A DNA stretch of 64,000 nucleotides, taken from NCBI RefSeq assembly GCF_033807575.1, contig NC_084704.1:31225968-31289967 (forward strand). The letters are read 5' to 3'. The translations under genes were made by a program, and so were the position numbers. Under the pieces are notes generated by a model. The model was not told where the DNA came from and did not search any database. It saw only the letters and a list, made by a program, of their open reading frames with translations. Of this stretch, positions 45,990-57,530 are shown one piece after another. Numbering within the stretch: position 1 is the stretch's first letter; each line of letters begins with the position of its first letter. This DNA comes from Cydia pomonella. Lineage: Eukaryota > Arthropoda > Insecta > Lepidoptera > Tortricidae.

Positions 45990-46300
45990 CGCTAGTGGCC
46001 TAGCGGTAAGAGCATGCGTCTTGCAATCCAGAGGTCGCAGGTTCAAACGCCGGCTCGTACCAATGAGTTTTCCGGAACTTATGTACCTACGACTACGAAA
46101 TATCATTTGATGTTTACCAGTCTCTTTTCGGTGAAGGAAAGCATCGTGAGGAAACCGGACTAATTCCAATAAGGCCTAGTTTACCCTCTTGGTTGGAAGT
46201 TCAGATGGCAGTCGCTTTCTTAAAGGCTAGTGCATACGCCAATTCTTGGGATAAGTTGCCAAGCGGACGCGAGGCTTCGCGAGGAAGATGATGGTCAACT
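45990..46300 (+). mobile_element. tRNA-derived SINE, family 2
   Basis: A box TGGCCTAGCGG (45996-46006) and B box GGTTCAAACGC (46040-46050) at tRNA-like spacing, followed by CGGCTCGTACCAATGAGTTT and a ~240-bp body (GAGGAAACCGGACTAATTCC; ATGGCAGTCGCTTTC). Relatives: 7469 (head only), 48641 (5'-truncated) and 63941 (cut by the window edge). Confidence 0.82.
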
Positions 46301-47410
46301 AGGTTGGCGGAAGGTTATTTACTGAAGGTCAAATGAGATTAGAGACAAAACGCAAATAAAAATACGCGATAATTAGGTGATGATGACGAAAATCAAACTA
46401 GGGCATCGTAACGTGTGGGGTCCGGGAATCGGTAGTACAGCAGACTTTCCGTGGTGGGAACTGCTATTGAACCGTTTTTGTATAATAATGATCCAGTCAT
46501 TAATAGATAACAGGTTGCATAGTCGTAGATTATGTCATTTTACTCGCGCCTTTTAATTCAAATATCTCACGTTTCAATTAAAGTATGCTGGACTCCCCTT
46601 TCTAAAGACATTTATTTTTTAACTCTTTACTTTACTTGCCGTTAATTATAGCCACCTTTTAAAGTGCATACCGGCGTTAAGATGATAATTCATCCTAATT
46701 TGTTATTTTTACAATCCAACAGGAAATCTCTCTCTCTCTATTTATTTCTTTAGAAAGATATTGCCTGAGTAACTTCTGCACAATATTTTTTCACATGAAT
46801 ACATAGAAAAGCAAGAACTTTATTTATTTTTCCCTATAATCACTTCCTTACACATTCGCGTATGTGTACACGCTAAAGACCTTCAAATAGGATTCCACCT
46901 TTACTGAGCAATCTTCGGTAAAGCAGCGTCCCAGCGTGGCGCCTCATTTCCGAGCGGAAGCTCCCACTTTGCTGCAATGGACAGGTAAATCACGTGCGAT
47001 CCACACCAAATAACTACAGGATATGACTCCCGAATATTATAGCAAGGCTAGAGCTATTTCATGAGCTTTTGAATTGCTTTCACTAATAAGTACCTTGTAA
47101 AATAGGCCGTTAAGAGAATTCAGAACACAATTAGCTCAATCTTTTATTTTTTAAATACAAAGTCAAAGATGAAATATTTTTTGTAAAACTTTTTTTTCTA
47201 TCCTATATTATAGGCTTAACAATCCAGCACCGATATCAACTTAGAGTAGATAATGCGGCACAAGGAGTAAGTTTTCAAAGTTTGGATTGTAGTTAACTTG
47301 AAGTCAAGTAAGGCGCTTTTGAATATAAATACTGAACAACTTGCTCAGCAGCTGCAGTTTTTGAACTTTCCTTGGACCTGAGTTTCTGTGAATTTTGACG
47401 TTCGTTGTTA
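46301..47410. other. Unrecognised DNA
   Basis: A GC-richer patch at 46920-46990 (GCGTCCCAGCGTGGCGCC) lies in otherwise AT-rich DNA. No gene recognised. Confidence 0.35.
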
Positions 47411-47668
47411 TTATTATAATAATAAATATTATAGGGCATTATTACACAAATTGACTAAGTCCCACAGTAAGCTCAATAAGGCTTGTGTTCAGGGTACTTA
47501 GACGACGATATATATATAATATATAAATATTTATAAATACTTAAATACATAGAAAACGTCCATGATTCAGAAACAAATATCCATGCTCATTACACGAATA
47601 AATGCCCTTACCAACGACCATCAGCTTCTTAGGCAGGGTCACTACCCACTATGGCCTACCGGTTGGTA
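47411..47668 (-). mobile_element. tRNA-derived SINE, family 1, B box lost
   Basis: Body and A box side match the full copies, but the stretch that carries the B box complement between GCCCTTACCA and ACGACCATCAG is deleted. Confidence 0.82.
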
Positions 47669-47823
47669 TTATGTACCTACCCATCATATATGTTTAGTAA
47701 CTACGTACTATAAATTATAGACGAATTTAAGTTTCGTGATGACCATGCCCTAGGATTTAGGATACGGGAATGATTTAGTGTATTTATAACTTTGTTTGTG
47801 AAATTGGTACCAAACTATGAATT

Positions 47824-48022
47824 AGAATAAATAAATATTATAGGACATTATTACATAAATTGACCCACAGTAAGCTCAATAAGGCTTACGATATAATATA
47901 CGATATAATAGTATATAAATACTTAAATACATGGAAAACACCCACGACTCAGGAACAAATCTTTCTGCTCATCACACAAATATATGACCATATCAGTATC
48001 ACTACCCACTAAGCCAGACTAG
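47824..48022 (-). mobile_element. tRNA-derived SINE, family 1, degraded copy
   Basis: Shares ATTATAGGACATTATTACAT, AATACTTAAATACATGGAAA and CTACCCACTAAGCC with other copies but has several internal deletions, including the B box region. It lies only ~155 bp from the previous copy in the same orientation. Confidence 0.75.
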
Positions 48023-48640
48023 ATTATGTAGACCGGTAGGGTAGGAACTAGAAATAGGTAGTAAGCTCCAAATATGCGAAGAAACGTTAAAATAGTTTGT
48101 ACAGTTCTCACATATTTTTTGGCTAGTGTATAACTCCCAAAACCCCGATGATCTGTATGAGGATGACCTTAAAAATATACAATTTATTAAATTTACCCGG
48201 GAAGGGTCAATGTAGAACAAATTATTTGAATTTAGAAACTCGGCAGACCACGAGGAGGCCGCAGCAGTAGATTGAGCCTGAGATAGGCGTCGTCGCTTCA
48301 AATTGCTTATACCCTCTTATCGCCAGCCGCGATAAAAAAGTCATTTCTTGGTTTTTTTTTTTCAAAACGTTATATATCCGGTCTGGCGCTTCTGAGAAAT
48401 TGAATGGAGATAATTTTATTTATGAAACCATTCGTTTATAGGTAAGGTATTTTAAAATGTTACATTACATAACATCTAACAAAAATGTATGTTTTACAGG
48501 AAAATAGATATTATTATTACTATACTCGTATAATATATATCAATATTTGGTGAATAACATTTACGCTAATTAGGTTGGCTTGGAAGACACTTTGCTAGTG
48601 AAAATATTGTAGTCAAGTTACAGTCCTTATATTTTTACTC

Positions 48641-48832
48641 GAAAACATCGGTAGGAAACCGGGCTAATATCATTAGGTAAGGCCTAGTTTCTCCTCTAGC
48701 TTGGACCTTCTATGGCAGTCACCTTCGTAAAAACTTAGAACCTACGCCAATTCCTGAGATTAATTGCCAAGTGGACCCCAAACCCCATGAGCCGTGGTGA
48801 AATGCCCGGACAAACGCGAGGAAGATGGTGGC
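48641..48832 (+). repeat. SINE family 2, 5'-truncated
   Basis: TAGGAAACCGGGCTAATATC, AAGGCCTAGTTTCTCCTCT, TATGGCAGTCACCTTCGTAA and GAGGAAGATGGTGG follow the distal body of the copy at 45990. Head and pol III boxes are absent. Confidence 0.75.
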
Positions 48833-48981
48833 GACCAATCTTCTTTTGGTGTTGCCTGACTTTTTTTTACTTTTTGTTGTAAAACTGCTACATTCAAATA
48901 TTATTTACATCTCAACCAAATTATTCGAGCTAGTTTTGATTTTTTAAACCATAGTTGGGAGATTTACGTGATTTTACAGTA

Positions 48982-49192
48982 CCGTCAACCGGGGTGAATA
49001 GGGACGTCTGGGGTGAAAAGGGACAAAATTTTAAATATGATATAACTGATAATATCTAAATAACTACACACACACATTGTATCATACAAAATTATATAAT
49101 TTGTATGGGTAGTTATTAAGAAATTATCAGGTAAATCACATTTTAATTTCTGTCCCTATTCACCCCAACCGTCCCTATTCACCGTGGTTGAC
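48982..49192. mobile_element. 211-bp TA-flanked MITE with GGGGTGAATAGGGAC ends
   Basis: Left CCGTCAACCGGGGTGAATAG, right CCCTATTCACCGTGGTTGAC, with TA outside both. GGGGTGAAAAGGGAC and GTCCCTATTCACCCC repeat the terminal word internally on each side. No coding content. Confidence 0.75.
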
Positions 49193-49792
49193 TATTTACT
49201 TATATTTACTACTTATTTGTATCCAATAACAAGGAGAACAACCGATAATAGGTAGGTTCTTATTAAACAACTTTTTCATTATAATTTCTACTTTAAAACG
49301 CGTCTTAAGTTGTGTTTGGTCCCATCTGTCATTTTCCTGACAAATTTATCAGGTTTGACAATGACCATCAGTTTTGTGAAGATTGTTAACCGTTAATAGT
49401 GCACATTTAAGTAAATTTAAACCATAGAGCCCTTAAACCATATCTAATAGTGAGGTTTCAATTAATCTCTGATAGAATATTCATTAACAAAATAGTTCCT
49501 CAATTAGCAACGTAACAAGACCACTGTAATAATGTCCTTCCTGATTTAACAAAACCATTTCCGGCACTTGGTCTTGGTTTTCCCTGTCTGTTACCGGATA
49601 TCAGGACATGATAAATACGCAGGGTTAATTACCGCTCGGACCACGGACAAGATTTAATGGAACAATTTAACTCGGAACCTTTTTCGGAAAACATTTTAAC
49701 ATAATTTGGAGCTCGAGTTTTAACTCTGACGTACTTTTTTTCCAGAGACTATCCTTAATGTTTTTTGAGAGTAGGTAGCAAGGCGGACAGTG

Positions 49793-49840
49793 TTTTTATT
49801 ACACACTTTTATTACACACTTTTTTACACATTTTTTTACT
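49793..49840. repeat. Short tandem repeat (TTTTATTACACAC)n
   Basis: Two to four imperfect units of TTTTATTACACAC. Confidence 0.7.
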
Positions 49841-49901
49841 TAGTTTTATTTAGCTTCACCGCGTATCTTCTTTGTATAAATCTGAATATATATATATATG
49901 T

Positions 49902-50160
49902 GCTTCAAATCTTGTAACTTAAATTTGAACCACTTCCTGTTGTTTGTTTGAGCTGAAATTTGGTATACTTCCGTATTTCCGATGACAATGCAATAGTATG
50001 CTAACATGGAGCTGATCTGATGATGCAGTCGGAAGGTAGCCTAAGGAACTCTTCGATGGGAAAACTCATTTGAAAGGTCTCTAAACGTACTTGATAGACA
50101 TACAAAAAAGAGAAATTGCAGTCGGCAATAAAAGTGTGTGTCAAAAATATTTTTGACGGT
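49902..50160 (+). repeat. Interspersed repeat related to 8390-8642
   Basis: Holds TCAAATCTTGTAACTTAAAT, CACTTCCTGTTG, GAGCTGAAATTTGG, GAGCTGATCTGATGATG and a TGTCAAAAATATTTTTGAC end. Same word order as the copy at 8390. Confidence 0.65.
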
Positions 50161-50194
50161 TACTTGTTTAAAAGGCCAAATGTGCTAGCAAAAG

Positions 50195-50262
50195 TTGCCT
50201 GATCTGTGGTGGGCCTGCCTTCGAAGCTGTGGTCCCGTGTTTGAATCCCATTATATCTGTAT
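50195..50262 (+). repeat. Degenerate SINE family 1 head
   Basis: GCCTGCCTTCGAAGCTGTGG and a B box like GTGTTTGAATCCC follow the family 1 head. The body is gone. Confidence 0.55.
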
Positions 50263-51123
50263 ATTTTTTTTACTGGGGCATAATATTAATAATTTTAACA
50301 AACGTTTGTGTATCAAAGCTGTTTTTTATTTTAAAGATATACATTTTGTTATAATTTTTATGACATTTGTGAAAGATGTACTTATACATAAAAATATTCC
50401 TAAAAAACTTTGTTAAAGTATTTTGGGCCATCCTGTACGGTTCTCCGCCAAGATTAGTTGCTTAGGCATGGAATCTGAAACATCAATCGCAGAAGATAAT
50501 GCATTGATAAATTCATAGTGCAGGATTAGAATCAATTTGATTCAAGTCCATTAGGATAACAGCGTGCAGGCAATTACCATAAATAACATGTCAAATCTAA
50601 ATTGCTAACCATTTGGACAATAATTCAAACTTAATTTAGGACGATGGCGGAAAATCCAACCAATTACAATGTAATCCACTTGCGAATACGAGAGCCTAGG
50701 ATGCTCTTTGGTCGACTGAATTCATAGAATTTGCTACTTAGAGCACATTGTAAACTGGTGTCTTGAGTACAACTTTGGGAGTAAATCAAATTATTTTATG
50801 AAATATTTTGATGTGTGTTTTTTAAAGTGAACTACTACTACAGGAACCCGAAAGATTTTAACAGTGTATTCCTGATCACATTTGAAGACTAAAATGTCAT
50901 ATAAACTTTTCTGGATTTCACCTAGTTTCAGAGTTAATACCAATGTTTTAAATCCTAGTACATACCGCTTTTTTATGGCGATGATGTTGCACTGAAAATT
51001 TCGGGAATAATAAATAGCCAATTGTATTGAATTAAAAATACTTTTACTGTTATTTTAAGTATTCTCTAAACATATTCTCGCATTTTCCATACGTTCAAAC
51101 CAACTATTGAATCAGTTATTCCA
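50263..51123. other. Unrecognised DNA
   Basis: No exon or RNA gene recognised. ACAACTTTGGGAGTAAATCAAATTATTT-like sequence near 50768 resembles a short stretch near 7972. Confidence 0.3.
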
Positions 51124-51222
51124 TTTATTTTTTATTTATTTAAACTTTATTGCACAATATATGAAGAGTACAAATGGCGGACTTAATGCCAGAAAGCATT
51201 CTCTACCAGTCAACCATGGTAG
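51124..51222 (-). repeat. LINE-type 3' end fragment
   Basis: On the minus strand: GGTTGACTGGTAGAGAATGC, TGGCATTAAGTCCGCCATTT, then TTGTGCAATAAAGTTTAAAT and a TAAA-rich tail. The AATAAA signal and tail mark a retroposed 3' end. Confidence 0.6.
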
Positions 51223-52272
51223 TAGTAAAAAAAAACTATAAAAGAAGTGACACTCGTATCGGGAAACGTTTATATTTGTATTATGTACCTATAGGTTCAA
51301 AATGTAGCAATACATATTTTATATAAAATTTTGGTCATATAAAGAGGTGAATACTTATATAAACATTAAATACATTGCTGGCTTATTATTCAAATTTACA
51401 CGATGGCATAACGCGTTTAAGCGTTTACACAGTGAAAGACCAGTTTTATTGAACTTTTCCAGTAACACTTCATGCTAGGAATGAAGAACTTCTGAGAGGT
51501 TTAGAATGTGTAGGCAAAATAATCCGTTTAAACTAAACAGACATTCTGTTAATAGAAAAATCATTTCTTGTTATTATGCAACTCGTAATTTTCAATTCGT
51601 TTGTTCTAGAAATATCTCAAGGTTTTTTTGCAAAAACACAACTTAATCATTAGATACAATATTTTATTATGTTGCTGTAATTGTAGAGCTTGTAACTGAA
51701 ACAATTTTAACCCATTGAGAGCTATATTACGTACCTTTAATTGTGCAAATGAGCGCCAAAGTTATTAATGTCCTCAAAAAAGTTGCGCTTGAATACTAAG
51801 GTGGTTTTTATCAATATTATATTTTCATAGAAATTTACTCTGACAGAGAATTAACTAAAGCATCACCGCAGGGCTTCCTAAACTTATTATTAAAATTAAA
51901 GACAACCTCGGAATCTACCCCCTGTGGCTATCTTGACCTGAATTTTAATTAAAATCCGTGAAGTGCGACTTCAATAAGGAAATTTAAAAGCTAATTTTAG
52001 TAAGAGCCGTTTGTAATCTACACCCACTTGATTATTATTGAGAGTACATTTACTGTTAGGACTTATCTGCGAAGTAATAATTCTATATAACAATATTACC
52101 TACCTATCTATTGTAAGCAAGTAACGTAAAGAACTATAGAAATGGTAAGCATCCGGATTTCAAAAATGGCTTGTAGATATAAGCGGTATAAGTTTTGATC
52201 AGTTGAAATTAATTTGTAATTATATACTGTAACATAACACCGCTTCCAATATGGAAATTTTACCCAATTGAT
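51223..52272. other. Unrecognised DNA
   Basis: AT-rich, no exon, RNA or repeat family recognised. Confidence 0.35.
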
Positions 52273-52408
52273 CGCTAGATGGCGCTAGCGTCGAGTTAGA
52301 TCGCGCAAGTATTAGTCTTTCACAGTTTCATGGCATGTATTAGACATTAGTATACAAAACATTCGCTAGATGGCGTCAAAATAGAACGCGCAAGCGTTTG
52401 TCTTCCAT
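52273..52408 (+). repeat. Direct duplication around CGCTAGATGGCG
   Basis: Two related ~45-bp blocks start CGCTAGATGGCGCTAG (52273) and CGCTAGATGGCGTC (52364). Each continues with an ACGCGCAAG-like word and a TGTCTTYCA-like end, 91 bp apart. Confidence 0.65.
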
Positions 52409-52680
52409 AGAATAGTTAAGTTCTAAGTTTGGTTTTTATTCATTTGACGGATTTGAAAGGTGACTCCGTGATACTATGTAAAATTTTGTGCTGTGCATCC
52501 AAGAGATGTTCGGAGACTGATTGATAAGAGTGGTAGCCTGTGGTTTGATTAGGGTGATTGATCCTGCATGCTCTTGTGGGTCTGCGCCTTTACGCGAACG
52601 GTGTTACTAAGTTTTAAGAAATAAACTACACGTGGTTAAGCCTTTCACTGGTTACTAAGAACGCCCCATCGATCCAAAAA

Positions 52681-53068
52681 AATAATGGGCCCTGGAGGGA
52701 AAGTGCCTTAAAACCTTAAGCTAGCTCATTTTACTTAAAGGAAACCTTCTTTTATTTTTGAAACGATACAAAACTGCATTTGTTTTTTTTATTCGCTTGT
52801 TTTGCCGGGAATCGATCCGCTACACTAGTCGATACAGTCAATGTTCATTTTAAAATTTCTCCAAGAAACATTAGATCTTACACTCGTCTGTCGTACAAAA
52901 TATCCATGAAATCGAATATTCAGTGCACAAGAATATTTTTAGACAAGCGATTTGTAAAAAAATATTTCTACTTAAAAATTTGTTTTTTTAAAGAAATTAC
53001 AGAATGTTTCCTTTAAGTAAAATGAGCTTACTTAAGATTTTAAGGCACTTTCCCTCCAGGGCACATTA
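52681..53068. mobile_element. Fold-back element with ~65-bp arms
   Basis: Left arm: GCCCTGGAGGGAAAGTGCCT and GCTCATTTTACTTAAAGGAA. The reverse complement of the right arm carries the same words. A 65-codon-class frame between the arms (52780-53016) shows no motif. Boundaries outside the arms are not defined. Confidence 0.7.
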
Positions 53069-53394
53069 ATTTTTTCCACACTGTAGATACTTGGCAGAGA
53101 ATAAACAGGTAAATAATCAAAGTGTATATACATATAAGGAGAAGTCAATACTTTATGTAGTAACCGATGTTTGCGATATTCTAACTCAAGATGTCTAGTT
53201 TTAGCACCAGTAAGTACCATAAGCAAAACTGTCTGAGAGAGCTAGGAAGTTCGGGGAGCTCGCAACTCGAGTGCACTTAGGATATTGCGTGAGGGTTGCT
53301 TGAACTAGTTTCCCTGTGTGATCAACGTTCGTTAAGGGCGCTATTACAAAACAGCGCAAAGATATCATACTACTCATAACCATAGTGTTGTGTT

Positions 53395-53402
53395 CTTGCC
53401 TG
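53395..53402. repeat. 8-bp target site duplication, left
   Basis: CTTGCCTG, repeated exactly at 53577-53584. Confidence 0.88.
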
Positions 53403-53576
53403 CAGTGGCGGGGCAAGACCAAAATGTTATGTGAGCAAGGTACATTTAGCGAGGCCCTCTGGTGTCGCAAGAAATGACGATCATTTTTACGTTATGTCCG
53501 AGATATACTTATTTTTTGAGGCGCAAGGCCCCTCGGACCGCGAGGCCCACGTCGCCCACGCCTAACGCCGCCTCTG
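53403..53576. mobile_element. 174-bp hAT-type MITE
   Basis: Starts CAGTGGCGGGGC and ends CGTTAGG-type inverse ACGCCGCCTCTG, giving short CAGWGGCGG inverted ends. Perfect 8-bp duplications flank it. The interior has AGGCCC/GGGCCT-rich sequence. It is a second size class beside the 1.9-kb element at 22115, with similar ends. Confidence 0.85.
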
Positions 53577-53584
53577 CTTGCCTG
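53577..53584. repeat. 8-bp target site duplication, right
   Basis: CTTGCCTG, identical to 53395-53402. Confidence 0.88.
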
Positions 53585-53635
53585 TAAGTAAAATTGATGC
53601 CAGAGCTCAACGAGGGTGCGGAGTGTTAGGGTCAA

Positions 53636-53730
53636 CAATGCGCATGTAACTCCTCTGGAGTTGCAGGCGTACATAGACTACGTAGACTGCTTACCATCAG
53701 GCGATTCAGGCGGCCCGGAAACGCAGTATA
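53636..53730 (-). repeat. GGCCCGCCTGATGGTAAGC repeat fragment
   Basis: Minus strand: CCGCCTGAATCGCCTGATGG, TAAGCAGTCTACGTAGTC, TACGCCTGCAACTCCAGAGG and TTACATGCGCATTG. Matches 16415-16525 in order. Confidence 0.75.
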
Positions 53731-54193
53731 GAGCAAAAGATGAAAATTTTCTTTAAAATAACCACTGTTTTACGTAGTTTCATTGTTTTGAATAAATTTC
53801 GTTAAAATGAACGAAGCCTGAAACCCTGTGAATCATTAATGCAGGTACTAAAATTTTCTCTAAAGAAAAAAATATGTTCAAGGTATCCAATACATCAATT
53901 ACGGAAAACGTATATTTTCGTTTGACGATCGAGGAAATAAGATGAATTCATTCGTTCATTGAAAATTATATCAATGAAGTTAAAATACCCTGTAAGTTCT
54001 TTTATCATTTCAATGAAACTCTGGTACAATTTTTTATATTCCAATATAACCTATATAAAAGTCGCAGCTTTTGACATTATGAAATGTTTACGTTTATATA
54101 GGTACATGTTACCAGATACAGATATTTAAAAATATCTTCGTCATATTGATTCGAATAAAATACATGCTTAAGAGGAAAAGGGAAGATTGATTC

Positions 54194-54583
54194 TCCGTAC
54201 AAACGTAGTCCTCATTTTTAGGGTTCCGTAGCCAAATGGCAAAAAACGGAACCCTTATAGATTCGTCATGTCCGTCTGTCTGTCCGATTCTGTCACAGCC
54301 ACTTTTTTCTCCCTGGATATTGACAGGAAAATATTTTTACTGAATTTTATGTATTTTAGTCATAGCTATGCCGTTTGAAGTTTTCGTTTTTTTAATTATT
54401 ATTAAAGGAGCGCAAAACAGGTTCCATACAATTTTATAAACGCACCTAACTCTTATAATATTAATAAAATTGAAAAAAATCTAACGGTCGGGGATAGCTA
54501 TGATTAAAACATAAAATGGTGTAAAAATATTTTCACTAATATTAATATCCAGAGAGGAAAATGGGGACTACGTTTGTATGGAA
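54194..54583. mobile_element. MITE with ~90-bp imperfect arms, interrupted
   Basis: Left arm TACAAACGTAGTCCTCATTT, then after an insertion CTCCCTGGATATTGACAGG and AAAATATTTTTAC. The right arm in reverse complement runs ATACAAACGTAGTCCCCATT, CTCTCTGGATATTAATATTA and AAAATATTTTTAC. Without the insertion it is about 300 bp. Confidence 0.75.
54220..54308 (-). repeat. 89-bp GGGTTCCG repeat inserted in a MITE arm
   Basis: The intact opposite arm of the MITE shows exactly where this piece entered. On the minus strand it starts AGTGGCTGTGACAGAATCGG and ends GCTACGGAACCCTAAAAA. T runs lie on both sides. It is a strongly 5'-truncated copy of the 12265 type with an intact 3' end, as expected for target-primed insertion. 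Confidence 0.75.
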
Positions 54584-55381
54584 AGTTGGTTACGGGCTGG
54601 TCGTCCCCTTCGGCTTGGTGCGAGCGGTCAAATGTAATGGCCCTCTTAAGTAAATAGAAGCTAATACGAGCGCATTACAACACTTTAAATAAATTGGAAG
54701 TAAATTAGAAGTAATTTTTCTCTATTTCGTTTCGCTCAATTTCTTCTAATTCAAACTGAAGTGTTTTTACTTATTTATTACCGATCAAACATTTGTTCCA
54801 TATGTTTGAAGAATAGAAGGAAACATTTTCCGGGAGGATTTTATTATAATATATTTAAAAGGAACTTCTATCTTGATCTCTAAAAAACAAACTATTGTAG
54901 TTAAATTGCCATTACCAATGGTACAAGGCCTTCACGGTACTGATTATTTTAGGAAATATTAATAAACACCTTGATCTATTCAATAAGAAGGAATATTATT
55001 ACTTAACCACACAAATTAGCACAGGAAGTAGATATACAAGTCTATAAATTAAAATAAATACTAAATCATTTTCACAAATAATAATAGTAGAGACTGATTC
55101 ATGGAAAAATAATACCAGGTGAAATTGTTAATTTACTAACAGCTAACAGCAGCGACTTGAAACTTAACGGGACATTTTTATCATTTTGCCCACGTTTTGT
55201 TTCACTCGCAAAATATGACCGCTATCGCGCCTTCTCGTAATGTCCGCATGGACCGGGTGTATAAATTGTTCTTATCTACAATGAGAGCTACACACTCATA
55301 GATACCTCGCACAGATCCTCCATTACGAAATAAGTATTTAAGCGCTTTTGCACAAGGCGCTTTTAGAAACTAAATAGCGTA
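54584..55381. other. Unrecognised DNA
   Basis: No exon, RNA or repeat family recognised. Confidence 0.35.
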
Positions 55382-55620
55382 GTTTTACAATAGTACATTA
55401 CGATACAAGTGCGAAAAATAGGAAATTCGAAACGAGTGGCGATAAATTAAAACACGACCGAAGGGAGTGTTTTAAATCGGCACGAGTTGCGAATTACCTA
55501 TTCGCACATGTATCGTACAACGTTTTACAGTACATATGGCCCTTTAAATGTTCGACACAGTAACGTAATATGCTACTTCTCGCACTAGTGCTATAAAGTA
55601 GCCCCATATGTACTGTAAAA
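55382..55620. repeat. Nested inverted repeats (CGATACAAGTGCGAA / TACAGTACATATGG)
   Basis: The first hairpin spans 55382-55525: CGATACAAGTGCGAAAAATA pairs with TATTCGCACATGTATCG, closing around CGACCGAAGGGAG. The second uses TTTTACAGTACATATGGC (55523) and its inverse at 55601-55620. The sequence recurs in lepidopteran genomes as far as I know. Confidence 0.65.
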
Positions 55621-55977
55621 TGATATTTTAGATTTATTAAATTTTGAATGTCATCCAATGTCAACAATACATGCCTAAAAAACAAAATGAATATATACAG
55701 ATAAAAACTAAATTTGAACTTAACTAAAAATGTATCTAAAAAGACCCCCGCGGCATCGTCGTTGTGCCAAAGCTGCTGGCAGCATCATTTATTTTCATGA
55801 GCTGTTAGAGAAAGCCGTTTACTGAGTTATTTGTATAGTTAACGCACGCGTCCAATGTTACATTGATGTCGATATTGATTGTCGTTAATTACAATTTATA
55901 TTTAAGTAGAAATTGAGGATCAGTCGTACTATGTAAGTACAAAGTGAGGGCAAAGTTGGATCAGAGAGTACATAATA

Positions 55978-56728
55978 CAGTCAGCATCTAAAGTAGCGGA
56001 TCAGACTATGCGTCAATAGCATTCTCTAATTGCCTAAGAAAAAGAGACATGTTTGTTTATGTCGAATAATTTGACGTTTTTTTTTCATCACTCTTGCTCG
56101 TAAATAGTGTTATAGTAGATATGCCAGCATGAGTTAGTGGTGTAATCGTTATTTTTTTTTTTGGCCATATTGGGAATATACTTTTTCGATAGATTTAATT
56201 TCAAAATACTGACGTTTATATTTTTTGTGTATGTTTATAAATATTTAGTTTATAGCCGTTTAAAATATTTTTACACAATTTTCAATCGTGGCTGAATGCT
56301 GGATAGGTCTGTGAAGAAGTCTAGATAAAATGACAATATGGCGGATGAATGTTTGAAATGTCGCCGTCTGTCATTTTAGTTTTTTCTTCGCAAGTGTGAT
56401 GATAAGATTGTGTGTAACTCCGGGGGTAAGAATATTGCAAACTCGAGCCTTCCTCCTTGCACTATGTACATTCTATCTATTTGGAAAAAATATTAGAGGA
56501 CCAGAGCAGACGGTCCAGCACAAGGTATTCGAGTGCCCCGTCACGAAATACAACGGACCAGCTGAGGATTTTAAACACCTGACAAAAGATGCGAGTATTT
56601 ATCTGCAGAAATGTAAATTTTGAATTAAGTTTTTTATATGTATGTAACCGCCATACGATAAATAAATAATTAGAGGATGACAGATACTTTCGGCGCATTG
56701 TTTTATCCGCTACTATTGATTCTGAATA
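55978..56728. mobile_element. CAGTCAGCATC MITE ends around a ~500-bp foreign interior
   Basis: Left end CAGTCAGCATCTAAAGTAGC with TA outside. Right end GGCGCATTGTTTTATCCGCT, then ATTCTGAATA, again with TA outside. At 751 bp it is over three times the size of its relatives. The interior (about 56040-56670) is not MITE sequence. It includes ATGACAATATGGCGGATGAA and a 75-codon frame (56399-56623, MIRLCVTPGVRILQTRAFLL...) of unknown origin, with AATAAA shortly after. An insertion into a MITE, captured DNA or two separate half copies would all fit. Confidence 0.6.
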
Positions 56729-57530
56729 TACCAATACCACAGTATTACTCTATGCTTTGTACTGACCAAGCATATTACTACTGTGTTGAATATTCAAGTC
56801 ATCGAATGTTCCAACTAATTGGTGAGCATCTATGTACATAGAATACGGTCAGTGGCTGACATTCTCTTGTGTCTCGCACGGTTAGCAAACCAAATCACGC
56901 GATATGGCTGTGAGCGTTTGTACGTGATGTTTTTAAGTCGTGTCGTTGTCTTAGTATATTGGCAGTCGAGAAATTATATTGACAGTGTAAAAGTATATTG
57001 GCAGTGTGATTGCCAATCGCCAACATTTATTTGCAATAGATTGTTGAAACTTTCAAACTGTAAAAGTGGCCAATATTGGCAAATAAAAATAGAATAATCG
57101 TATGGCTGCCAATATTACGAAAAGTTAGTTATTTTATTTTTAACAGACATAGTTTAGTTCTCGTACATTAAAAAACTTAGATTACGCACTTATATCTGTT
57201 TGGTAAAATCTATCTGTAACTTTTGTAACAAGTTTTGCGTACCTAGCAGATTTATGTACACTGAATAGAATAAAAATTTTGAACCTAAATCCTAAATAGT
57301 AAGTATAATCCAAAACATACACTGACACAAACTCAAACGCAATCTAGACGTGACCAAACTTGTAAATGCAGTACGAAGTCCATTTTCCTTTCAAAACGAT
57401 CATGCCAAGTGGCGCATTCTCGGCTGCATTCAAGTGGCTATACTGGGTATATCAAGCGAGCTCTGGCCGTGACAGCAAAGAGGTTCAATCTTTTCGAGGA
57501 AGTCACGCCTTTAGATATTGTTTCTTTGTA
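56729..57530. other. Unrecognised DNA
   Basis: ATATTGGCAG and TGCCAATAT-type words recur between 56950 and 57110, but I see no defined element or gene. Confidence 0.3.

Noticed and set aside
56396..56623. 75-codon gene inside the enlarged MITE
   Set aside because: Length is within chance range, no recognised domain, and start context not compelling; kept only as an observation.
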